From the NCBI GenBank assembly GCA_014383605.1, contig JACNHM010000529.1:1-5723 (forward strand): a stretch of 5,723 nt of DNA. Reading direction: 5' to 3'. Origin of the DNA: Chloroflexota bacterium. GTDB lineage: Bacteria > Chloroflexota > Anaerolineae > UBA3071. The position numbers and the translations under genes were made by a program. Shown here one piece after another: positions 1-5,053 of this stretch; positions within the stretch are counted from its first letter, which is position 1; each line of letters opens with the position of its first letter. The notes beneath the pieces are model-generated. The model was not told the DNA's origin. It made no database searches and worked only from the letters and a program-made list of their open reading frames with translations.

Positions 1-75
1 GGGGGTAGAGAATAGTCCTGCGAAATCATGCCGTTTTCCGCTTGTCCCAAACATGTTACGCTCCCAGGACTTCAG

Positions 76-105
76 TTGACAAAAGTGGCCCGGTTGTGCG
101 ATAAT
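76..105 (+). promoter_or_regulatory. Sigma-70-type promoter of the GH1 gene
   Basis: The -35 box TTGACA (76-81) is a perfect consensus match. An 18-nt spacer leads to GATAAT (100-105), which differs from TATAAT at one base. The -10 box ends 7 bases before the ATG at 113, so the expected transcription start falls on or within a base or two of that ATG. No Shine-Dalgarno sequence is visible before either candidate start codon. This supports a leaderless message and favours the start at 113 over the in-frame ATG at 104, which lies inside the -10 box. Confidence 0.75.
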
Positions 106-112
106 GCGGGCC

Positions 113-1504
113 ATGTCCGATCATTCATCACCCACGACTTCACACGACATCCTGGCCTTTCCCGCCGGATTCCTCTGGGGCACGGCCACCAGCTCGCATC
201 AGGTGGAGGGCAACAACAGCAACAACCAGTGGTGGGCCTGGGAGCAGCAGCCGGGCCGCATCTGGCACGGCGACAGGTCGGGCCTGGCCTGCGACTGGTG
301 GCGCCACGCGGAAGCGGATTTCGACCGCGCCGCCGCGCTGGGGCAGAACTCGCACCGCCTGTCGCTGGAATGGAGCCGCATCGAGCCGCAGGAAGGCGTC
401 TTCGACGACGCCGCGCTGGCCCGTTACCGCCAGATGTTACAGGCGCTGCACGAGCGGGGCCTGGAGCCCATGGTCACGCTGCACCACTTCACCAACCCCC
501 TGTGGCTGGTGGAACGGGGCGAATGGGAGAACCCGCAGGTGGTGCCCCACTTCCAGCGCTACACGGCACGGGTGGTGGAAGCGCTGGGCGACCTGGTCAC
601 CCTGTGGTGCACGGTCAACGAACCGGCCATCTACGCCCTGCTGAGCTACCTGCGGGGGCGGTTTCCGCCGGGCCAGCACGACCCTGGCGCCGCCTTCGGC
701 GTGCTGGCCAACGTGCTGCGCGGCCACGCCGCCGCCTACCACACCATCCACCGGCTGCGCAGCGACGCCCGCGTCGGCCTGGTCAAGGCCGTGCGCGGCT
801 TCGAGCCGGCCAACCCCGCCTCGCCGCTGGACCGGCTGATCGCCGGGCTGCAGGACCGCTTCTTCAACGACGTCAGCTTGCTGGCGGCCAGGGATGGCTG
901 GCTGCGCTTCCCCCTGGCCCGGCTGCCACGCCGCCACCTCCCCTTGGCCAACTCCCTCGATTTCGTCGGCGTGAACTACTACACCCGCGGCCTGGTGGCC
1001 TTCGACATCCGGCGAGCGCGGGAGGCCTTCGGGCACGAGAGCTTCCGCCCCGGCGCGGAGCTGAGCGACTCCGGCCAACTCGGCCCCTACAGCGAGATCT
1101 ACCCGGAAGGGCTCTACCACGCCCTGCACAAAGTGGCCGCCCTGGGCAAGCCCATCATGGTCACCGAAAACGGCCTGCCCGACGCCGACGACGACCAGCG
1201 GCCCCGCTTCCTGCTGACCCACCTGGCGCAGGTGCACCGGGCATTGGAGGAGGGCTTGCCCATCGAAGGCTACTACCACTGGACGCTGCTGGACAACTTC
1301 GAGTGGGCCGAAGGGTGGGGGCTGCGCTTCGGCCTCATCGAGATGGACCCCGAGACGCAGGAGCGCCGCATCCGTCCCAGCGGCCATCTGTACGCCGAGA
1401 TATGTCGCGCCAATGGTATCACGCGGGAGATGGCCCGGCGGCACGGCGTGGAGCAGACGATCTTCCCGCACACACGCACATCCGGGGGTACAGGTCATGA
1501 TTGA
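113..1504 (+). CDS. GH1 family beta-glucosidase / beta-glycosidase
   Basis: A retaining glycoside hydrolase of family 1, which releases terminal beta-linked sugars through a double-displacement mechanism. It has no signal peptide, so it is probably cytoplasmic. Counting from the ATG at 113 (463 residues, a full-length GH1 TIM barrel), the N-terminal FPAGFLWGTATSSHQVEG block is typical, with Gln30 for glycone binding. The acid/base is Glu170 in TVNEP and the nucleophile is Glu352 in VTENG. Other glycone-site residues are His124 in LHHFTNPLWL, Asn169, Trp390, and Glu397-Trp398 in the NFEWAEGW block. That last block is typical of enzymes acting on non-phosphorylated glycosides rather than 6-phosphoglycosides. 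The HFTNPLWL form recalls thermophile and archaeal GH1 enzymes. The exact sugar preference (glucose, galactose, fucose) cannot be read from sequence. An in-frame ATG at 104 would add three residues, but it lies within the -10 box. The 3' end overlaps the next gene by 8 bases, which suggests co-expression. Confidence 0.95.
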   Translation: MSDHSSPTTSHDILAFPAGFLWGTATSSHQVEGNNSNNQWWAWEQQPGRIWHGDRSGLACDWWRHAEADFDRAAALGQNSHRLSLEWSRIEPQEGVFDDAALARYRQMLQALHERGLEPMVTLHHFTNPLWLVERGEWENPQVVPHFQRYTARVVEALGDLVTLWCTVNEPAIYALLSYLRGRFPPGQHDPGAAFGVLANVLRGHAAAYHTIHRLRSDARVGLVKAVRGFEPANPASPLDRLIAGLQDRFFNDVSLLAARDGWLRFPLARLPRRHLPLANSLDFVGVNYYTRGLVAFDIRRAREAFGHESFRPGAELSDSGQLGPYSEIYPEGLYHALHKVAALGKPIMVTENGLPDADDDQRPRFLLTHLAQVHRALEEGLPIEGYYHWTLLDNFEWAEGWGLRFGLIEMDPETQERRIRPSGHLYAEICRANGITREMARRHGVEQTIFPHTRTSGGTGHD

Positions 1505-1784
1505 TGGGTGGGGGCTGTTTCGCAACGCGCTGTGGATCGTGGGGCTGGCCATCGGCCTGGCGACCTGGAGCACCGCCCGCTGGTGGGCGCACCAGCAGGG
1601 CCTCCGGCCGCGTCAGGTGCTCAACAAACCTCTCTTCGTCGTGCCCTTCTGCGCCGGGATGGCCCTCTTCAGCCTGGGGCTGGCGCTGGGCAGCCGCCGC
1701 TGGTGGGAGACCGCCGCCTGGGCTGTGCTGACCGTCCTCTTCGTCCTGCAAGGCGCGTATAGCTGGCTCACCGGCCGGCGGTGA
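1497..1784 (+). CDS. Small three-helix membrane protein, unknown function
   Basis: A 95-residue protein I do not recognise by name. Three hydrophobic segments are visible, at about residues 9-27, 46-65 and 72-91. Basic residues cluster between helices 1 and 2 (Arg28, Arg37, Arg39, Lys44) and at the C-terminus (Arg94, Arg95), which suggests N-out/C-in topology. It is rich in Trp, especially at helix ends. The ATG at 1497 is chosen because a G-rich run (GGGGG, 1484-1488) sits 8 bases upstream and because the gene then overlaps the glucosidase stop by 8 bases, typical of translational coupling. The reading frame extends upstream to 1413, but that part would lie deep inside the glucosidase gene. 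The next gene, 52 bases downstream, is a reductive-dehalogenase-like protein. RdhB anchors are also small proteins with two or three helices, so a partner role is possible but unproven. Confidence 0.72.
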   Translation: MIDGWGLFRNALWIVGLAIGLATWSTARWWAHQQGLRPRQVLNKPLFVVPFCAGMALFSLGLALGSRRWWETAAWAVLTVLFVLQGAYSWLTGRR

Positions 1785-1788
1785 GTAG

Positions 1789-1823
1789 AGACCTGACAGG
1801 TTTCCAAAAAACCTGTCAGGTCT
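1789..1823. repeat. Perfect 15-bp inverted repeat (palindromic dispersed-type element)
   Basis: The left arm (1789-1803) and right arm (1809-1823) are perfect reverse complements separated by the 5-base loop CCAAA. Each arm also contains its own odd palindrome: ACCTGACAGGT at 1791-1801 and ACCTGTCAGGT at 1811-1821, with centres 20 bp apart. No T-tract follows on either strand, so a classical intrinsic terminator is not supported. It fills most of the gap between the small membrane protein and the dehalogenase-like gene. It could be a REP-like dispersed repeat, an mRNA-stabilising or attenuating hairpin, or a paired operator. Confidence 0.85.
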
Positions 1824-1836
1824 GCGGTAAGGTGTC

Positions 1837-3033
1837 ATGAGCCACCAGGTGAACCGGCCTACCTACGAGATCGTCGGCCCGCTGTCCCGCTTCGACGAGC
1901 GGGATTCGGTCTTCGCCCGCGAGCGGCTGCGGCCCGGCAGCCCGCAGGAGCGGGCCTATCACGCCCTGCGCCCGGAGCTGACGGAGATTGACCGTCGCCT
2001 GGCCCGCTTCATCGAGCAGGTGGACGAGCCCGAGGGGGACGCTGACCAACTGAACAGTGCCCTCTACCGTGGCAGCTTCGGCCCCGTGGCCGCGCTGGCG
2101 CTGCCGGACATCGTAGACGGGCCGGTAGCCGAGCGGCGACTGCAAGTGGCCCCCGACGTCGCCGCCCGCCGCCTCAAGGCCATGGCCCGCCATCTGGGCG
2201 CCGACGAGGTGCGCATCGGCCCGCTGAACCCCGCCTGGGTCTATTCCCACCGCGGCACGCCCCCCTTCTTCGACCACTACCGCCCCAATCCCCCGCACTT
2301 CGACGGCCTGCCCGCCGGGTACAACGGCCTGCGCTGGGGCGATCCCATCGAGCTGCCGCACACCACAGCCATCAGCATGGCCTTTGCGCAAGATCGGGCG
2401 CTGCTGCGCAGCAGCGGCACGCCCTTCTCCGACTTCGAGGTTGGCAGGGTCTACGCCCACAGCGCGCTGGTGGCCACGCAACTGGCCGCCTACATCCGGG
2501 CACTGGGCTGGTCGGCGCGGGCCCATCACATGCGCCACTACGACGTGCTGGTGGTGCCCGTGGCCGTAGACTCCGGGCTGGGCGAGTTGGGCCGCTGCGG
2601 CTACCTCATCAACAAGCGGCTGGGGGCCAACCTGCGCTTGGTCTGCGTGACCACGGACATGCCCCTGGCTCTGGACAGGCCGGTGGATCTGGGCGTCCAG
2701 GACTTCTGCCGTAAGTGCCTGAAGTGCGCCACCACCTGTCCGGTGCGGGCCATCCCCCAGGGCGAGCCGGTGGTCGTGCGCGGCGTGCGCAAGTGGAAGC
2801 TGGACGAGGTGAAGTGTTTGCTCTACTGGGGGCATCTGGGGGCTGCCTGTGCCATCTGCCAGACCATCTGCCCCTGGAGCAAGCCGCCGACGCTGCCGCA
2901 CCGCCTGGTGGCCGAGATCGCCGTGCGGTTGCCGGCGGCGCGGCGCTTTCTCGTCTGGGCCGACGACCTGGTCTACGGGCGGGAGTTCCGGCCGGCGCCG
3001 CCGCCGCGTTGGGGGTGTGAAACGTCCGAGTGA
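1837..3033 (+). CDS. Reductive-dehalogenase-like (RdhA-family) cobalamin/4Fe-4S protein, non-Tat
   Basis: This 398-residue protein resembles the catalytic subunit of corrinoid-dependent reductive dehalogenases along its length. The N-terminal block RFDERDSVFARERL (18-31) resembles the usual RdhA entry motif. A central segment LNPAWVYS (130-137) is followed by SGLGELGRCGYLINKRLG (246-263) and VTTDMPLALDRPVDLGV (271-287). Cluster motif one is Cys291, Cys294, Cys297 and Cys301 (CxxCxxCxxxCP). Motif two is Cys327, then Cys338, Cys341 and Cys345 followed by PW. The C-terminal WADDLVYGR (374-382) also fits. Epoxyqueuosine reductase QueG shares the cofactors, but the VTTDMPL and DDLVYGR blocks favour RdhA. 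There is no twin-arginine signal, so it should be cytoplasmic, like the catabolic non-respiratory RdhA proteins. Substrate and true dehalogenase activity are unknown, and I could not assign the catalytic Tyr/Lys/Arg without an alignment. A weak AAGGTG (1829-1834) precedes the ATG. Confidence 0.85.
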   Translation: MSHQVNRPTYEIVGPLSRFDERDSVFARERLRPGSPQERAYHALRPELTEIDRRLARFIEQVDEPEGDADQLNSALYRGSFGPVAALALPDIVDGPVAERRLQVAPDVAARRLKAMARHLGADEVRIGPLNPAWVYSHRGTPPFFDHYRPNPPHFDGLPAGYNGLRWGDPIELPHTTAISMAFAQDRALLRSSGTPFSDFEVGRVYAHSALVATQLAAYIRALGWSARAHHMRHYDVLVVPVAVDSGLGELGRCGYLINKRLGANLRLVCVTTDMPLALDRPVDLGVQDFCRKCLKCATTCPVRAIPQGEPVVVRGVRKWKLDEVKCLLYWGHLGAACAICQTICPWSKPPTLPHRLVAEIAVRLPAARRFLVWADDLVYGREFRPAPPPRWGCETSE

Positions 3034-3054
3034 AGCTCCGCTGCGGCGGCTCGA

Positions 3055-3315
3055 CTAAGCGTACTCGAGCTCCGGCAAGGGGCGAAGAGGCGTCAAAGTG
3101 GCAAGAAGAGGGAGGTCAAGCGAGAGGACGGCACGGCGGCCGAAGTGGGCAGCGAAGTCAATGATGGTGAAACCCACGATTTCGTCGCTATCAGGGTCCA
3201 GACGCAGGATCAAATCGTCGCCAATCTCCACGTAGCGAGTGTATTCCAGACGCGCCAGCGAAACATATAGCACATCCGCTTCCTGGTCATAGCTGATCTT
3301 CAGTCCTTCGCTCAT
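3055..3315 (-). CDS. DUF2283 family small protein, putative antitoxin-like partner
   Basis: Counted from the ATG at 3315, this is an 86-residue protein. The first 54 residues match the compact DUF2283 pattern: KISYDQEADVLYVSL (6-20), then an acidic VEIGDDLILRLD (29-40), then EIVGFTIIDF (45-54). A longer than usual C-terminal tail follows (55-86). The ATG at 3315 is preferred because GAAGG lies 8 bases upstream of it. A GTG at 3330 in the same frame would overlap the upstream stop in a GTGA arrangement and add five residues. DUF2283 proteins have no established biochemical role and are often encoded beside small nuclease-like genes. Here the upstream neighbour, 11 bases away on the same strand, is such a gene, so a toxin-neutralising role is inferred. 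It ends 21 bases from the convergent dehalogenase-like gene, with no clear terminator between them. Confidence 0.82.
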   Translation of the reverse strand: MSEGLKISYDQEADVLYVSLARLEYTRYVEIGDDLILRLDPDSDEIVGFTIIDFAAHFGRRAVLSLDLPLLATLTPLRPLPELEYA

Positions 3316-3326
3316 AGCTTTTGCCT

Positions 3327-3599
3327 TCACTTCGGATACGCGGTAATGACGAACTTATTCCGAGCTAGACGCACGATGACTACGATCCTCGTATAGTGTG
3401 CCGGCAAATCCGGAAACTCATGCCAATACCTGTACTTGCTGGGATCCAAGGCTGCTTGCTCACGCCGACCGTCTCGTATGGTTGCCAACACCTGCTCCAG
3501 CCGGTCTGCCAACTCCCAATGGCCTTCGCAGATGTGATGCCATCGTTCTTCGGTGAGGATGATCTCGTTGCTCCAGCGGTCAGTCACTTTCCAGAACAT
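3327..3599 (-). CDS. Putative BECR/RelE-like small nuclease (toxin candidate)
   Basis: A 90-residue protein counted from the ATG at 3599. Visible features are a HHICEGHWEL motif (21-30), a helix running to about residue 45, a KYRYWHEF segment (55-62), RIVVIVRL (71-78) and a C-terminal KFVITAYPK (82-90). This order, His-x-x-x-x-x-His near the N-terminus and a closing hydrophobic strand ending in TAY, resembles the phage-associated Barnase-EndoU-ColicinE5-RelE (PBECR) type of small nuclease. I recognise the pattern rather than a specific named family. AAGGGG (3605-3610 on this strand) lies 5 bases before the ATG. A TTG one codon upstream would be too close to it. The gene has a strong promoter of its own and is followed at once by DUF2283, so a toxin-antitoxin pair is the best reading. 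Base composition around it is lower in GC than its neighbours. Confidence 0.72.
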   Translation of the reverse strand: MFWKVTDRWSNEIILTEERWHHICEGHWELADRLEQVLATIRDGRREQAALDPSKYRYWHEFPDLPAHYTRIVVIVRLARNKFVITAYPK

Positions 3600-3625
3600 C
3601 AAAGCCCCTTCGGCGATCCAGGCTC

Positions 3626-3653
3626 ATTATATCAAATTTCGGTAAGTTGACAA
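3626..3653 (-). promoter_or_regulatory. Sigma-70-type promoter of the nuclease-DUF2283 pair
   Basis: Read on the - strand, the -35 box TTGTCA (3653-3648) differs from consensus at one base. A 16-base spacer leads to a perfect TATAAT (3631-3626). Transcription should begin near 3619, giving a leader of about 20 bases that includes the AAGGGG ribosome-binding site of the nuclease gene. It faces away from the RodZ-like gene promoter, so the two units are divergently transcribed from the 3600-3793 spacer. Confidence 0.78.
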
Positions 3654-3758
3654 ATCCGCCCCGGCCTGAGCGTGCGCGGTGAAAGCCCCCACACGGATAG
3701 GACGGGAGGCAATGATGATGCCAACGGCCATCGGCCACATCCAGTCAGGAGCTTCGGT
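3654..3758. other. Spacer between divergent promoters, no gene seen
   Basis: About 105 bases between the - strand promoter of the nuclease pair and the + strand promoter of the RodZ-like gene. I found no credible coding sequence, RNA gene or long inverted repeat. Short open frames that cross this stretch have no recognisable protein features. Confidence 0.5.
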
Positions 3759-3787
3759 TTGACATTTCGGGCCATTGAGGGTATAGT
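3759..3787 (+). promoter_or_regulatory. Sigma-70-type promoter of the RodZ-like gene
   Basis: A perfect TTGACA (3759-3764) is followed by a 17-base spacer and TATAGT (3782-3787), one base from consensus. The -10 box ends 6 bases before the ATG at 3794, so initiation is expected on or next to the A of the start codon. No Shine-Dalgarno sequence is visible, which again predicts a leaderless message. The layout is almost the same as that of the GH1 gene promoter. Confidence 0.8.
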
Positions 3788-3793
3788 TGGACC

Positions 3794-4915
3794 ATGGACG
3801 AGACACAGAGGAAAGGAACGAGGTGGCAGAGCCTGGGCCAGTGGCTGCACCAGGCCCGCGAGGCTCAGGGACACTCCCTGGCCGAGGTGGAAGAGGCGAC
3901 CCGCATTCGCCGCCGGTTCCTGGAGGCGCTGGAGGCCGGCCAATGGAACGACCTGCCCAGCGAGATCGTCGGCCGTGGATTCCTGCGCAACTACGCGCTC
4001 TTCCTGGGGCTGGATCCTGAGGAGGCCCTGGCCCGCCTGCGCCGTGGCGAGCCCTCTCCGCCGCCCCCCGTGGCCGCGCCACCCATAGAGGCTGAAGAGC
4101 CGACAGAAGAAGCGCCGCTGCCGGCGAAGGAGACAGCGCCGCCGCCAGTGAAGCAGACACCGCCTCCTCCGGCGGCCGAAGAGCGGCCGGCAAACTACGC
4201 GCTTCTGGCAGAAGACCTCTTCGAACCGCGGCGCGTGCCCTGGCTGCGGATCATTGGCGGCGTGTTGCTCATCCTGGCCCTGGCGGTGGTGGGATTCGGC
4301 TCCTGGGCCTACTGGAACAACCCGCACCTGCTGGTCAGCATGGGATTGCTGCGGCCCACGGCCACGCCCACCCCCACCATCCCGCCGACGCCCCGTGTCA
4401 TCCGCATCACGGCCACGCCCACAGACACGCCCAGCGTCACGCCCACGCCGACGGCGACGCCGACACTGCGCCCCACACGCACCCCCACACCCGTGCCGAC
4501 CTCCACCCCGACCGTCCGCTCGACGCCCATCGAGGGGCTGGAAGTGTTCGTGCACGTCACCGAGCGAACCTGGCTGGAAGTGTACACCGACGAACAGGAC
4601 GCCTTCGTGGGACTGCTGGAGGAGGGCGACGACCGCGGCTGGCAAGCGCAGACACGCGTGCGCATGACCATCGGCAACGCCGGTGGGCTGGAGGTGACCG
4701 TCAACGGCGAACGGTTGGGCTTCCTGGGAGAACGAGACGAGGTTGTGCGCATAACCTGGGAGCTGGGAGAGGATCGCATCCTGCAGATACGGACCACCCC
4801 GGCGCCGCAGGCTCCGGCGGCAGAGGAAACGGCCCCTGCGGAAGCCGCGACGCCGGAGGCTACACCAGCCACAGAAGCGGAGACACCAGAAGCCACGCCC
4901 GCACCGGGCGGGTAG
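3794..4915 (+). CDS. RodZ-like HTH membrane protein with DUF4115-type C-terminal domain
   Basis: A 373-residue protein with the RodZ-type order of parts. Residues 13-77 form a cytoplasmic helix-turn-helix of the HTH_25 type, with RIRRRFLEALEAGQWNDLP (38-56) and GRGFLRNYALFLGLDP (60-75) as typical blocks. A Pro/Glu-rich linker follows (87-133), then one membrane helix at about 151-174. After that come a Thr-Pro-rich extracellular linker (188-245) and a DUF4115-like beta domain (248-333) containing RTWLEVYTDE and GGLEVTVNGERLG. An Ala/Pro/Glu/Thr-rich tail closes the protein. RodZ links MreB to the membrane and cell-wall elongation machinery, and some relatives act in transcription or in cell division, so the exact role here is open. 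The Thr-Pro linker style is common in Chloroflexota surface proteins. The ATG at 3794 is fixed by the promoter just upstream. rimO follows 138 bases downstream, a gene order seen in many bacteria. Confidence 0.88.
   Translation: MDETQRKGTRWQSLGQWLHQAREAQGHSLAEVEEATRIRRRFLEALEAGQWNDLPSEIVGRGFLRNYALFLGLDPEEALARLRRGEPSPPPPVAAPPIEAEEPTEEAPLPAKETAPPPVKQTPPPPAAEERPANYALLAEDLFEPRRVPWLRIIGGVLLILALAVVGFGSWAYWNNPHLLVSMGLLRPTATPTPTIPPTPRVIRITATPTDTPSVTPTPTATPTLRPTRTPTPVPTSTPTVRSTPIEGLEVFVHVTERTWLEVYTDEQDAFVGLLEEGDDRGWQAQTRVRMTIGNAGGLEVTVNGERLGFLGERDEVVRITWELGEDRILQIRTTPAPQAPAAEETAPAEAATPEATPATEAETPEATPAPGG
4358..4528 (+). repeat. Low-complexity Thr-Pro coding tract
   Basis: Within the RodZ-like gene, codons for Thr-Pro and Ala-Thr-Pro recur (protein residues about 189-245), written with variants of ACGCCC, ACCCCC and ACGCCG. 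It encodes the extracytoplasmic linker between the membrane helix and the DUF4115-type domain. It is a protein-level repeat with drifted codons, not an exact DNA tandem array. Confidence 0.75.
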
Positions 4916-4968
4916 CTGACGCACCTCACCAAACCATCCAGCCCAGTGCAGCGACACTTGAACTGCCG

Positions 4969-5024
4969 CAGGGGCTGAGGAAGCTGAGAGGGCCACACGA
5001 TCCCCTCAGTTCCTTCAGCCCCTG
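4969..5024. repeat. Imperfect 24-bp inverted repeat between the RodZ-like gene and rimO
   Basis: The left arm (4969-4992) and right arm (5001-5024) are reverse complements at 19 of 24 positions. The outer 10 bp (CAGGGGCTGA) match perfectly, and the loop is CCACACGA. There is no T-tract after it. It could form a stable RNA hairpin that acts as a partial terminator or processing site, or it may be a remnant of a small palindromic element. The rest of the 4916-5053 spacer holds no gene that I can see. Confidence 0.75.
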
Positions 5025-5048
5025 TGTTGATTTGCTGACTTGCCGACT
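5025..5048 (+). repeat. Three-copy 8-bp tandem repeat before rimO
   Basis: Three tandem 8-base units, TGTTGATT, TGCTGACT and TGCCGACT, are followed by a partial fourth (TGCCC) that ends at the rimO start codon. The unit pattern is TGYYGAYT. It takes the place where a ribosome-binding site would be expected, and none is visible. Confidence 0.65.
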
Positions 5049-5053
5049 TGCCC

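Noticed and set aside
28..1500. A 490-codon open frame on the + strand overlapping the glucosidase gene
   Set aside because: It is the out-of-frame shadow of the GH1 gene. The product is an Arg/Pro/Gly/Ala-rich string with no domain, while the GH1 frame has all catalytic motifs.
437..1573. A 378-codon open frame on the - strand
   Set aside because: Antisense shadow of the glucosidase in high-GC DNA. No recognisable motifs and no promoter or ribosome-binding site.
1789..1823. Intrinsic terminator
   Set aside because: The hairpin is strong, but no T-tract follows it on either strand, so it is listed as a repeat.
1816..2901. A 361-codon open frame on the - strand
   Set aside because: Antisense shadow of the dehalogenase-like gene. 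Composition is His/Gln/Gly/Ala-rich with no domain.
1837..3033. Epoxyqueuosine reductase (QueG)
   Set aside because: QueG shares the iron-sulfur layout, but the N-terminal block, VTTDMPLALDRP and the C-terminal DDLVYGR are RdhA-type. Kept as an alternative to test.
3034..3054. Bidirectional terminator between the convergent genes
   Set aside because: The 21-base gap is GC-rich but does not form a clean stem with a T-tract.
3632..4996. A 454-codon open frame on the - strand opposite the RodZ-like gene
   Set aside because: Its Arg/Gly-rich repeats are the reverse complement of the Pro and Thr-Pro linkers. The + strand frame has the full RodZ-like domain order and a promoter.
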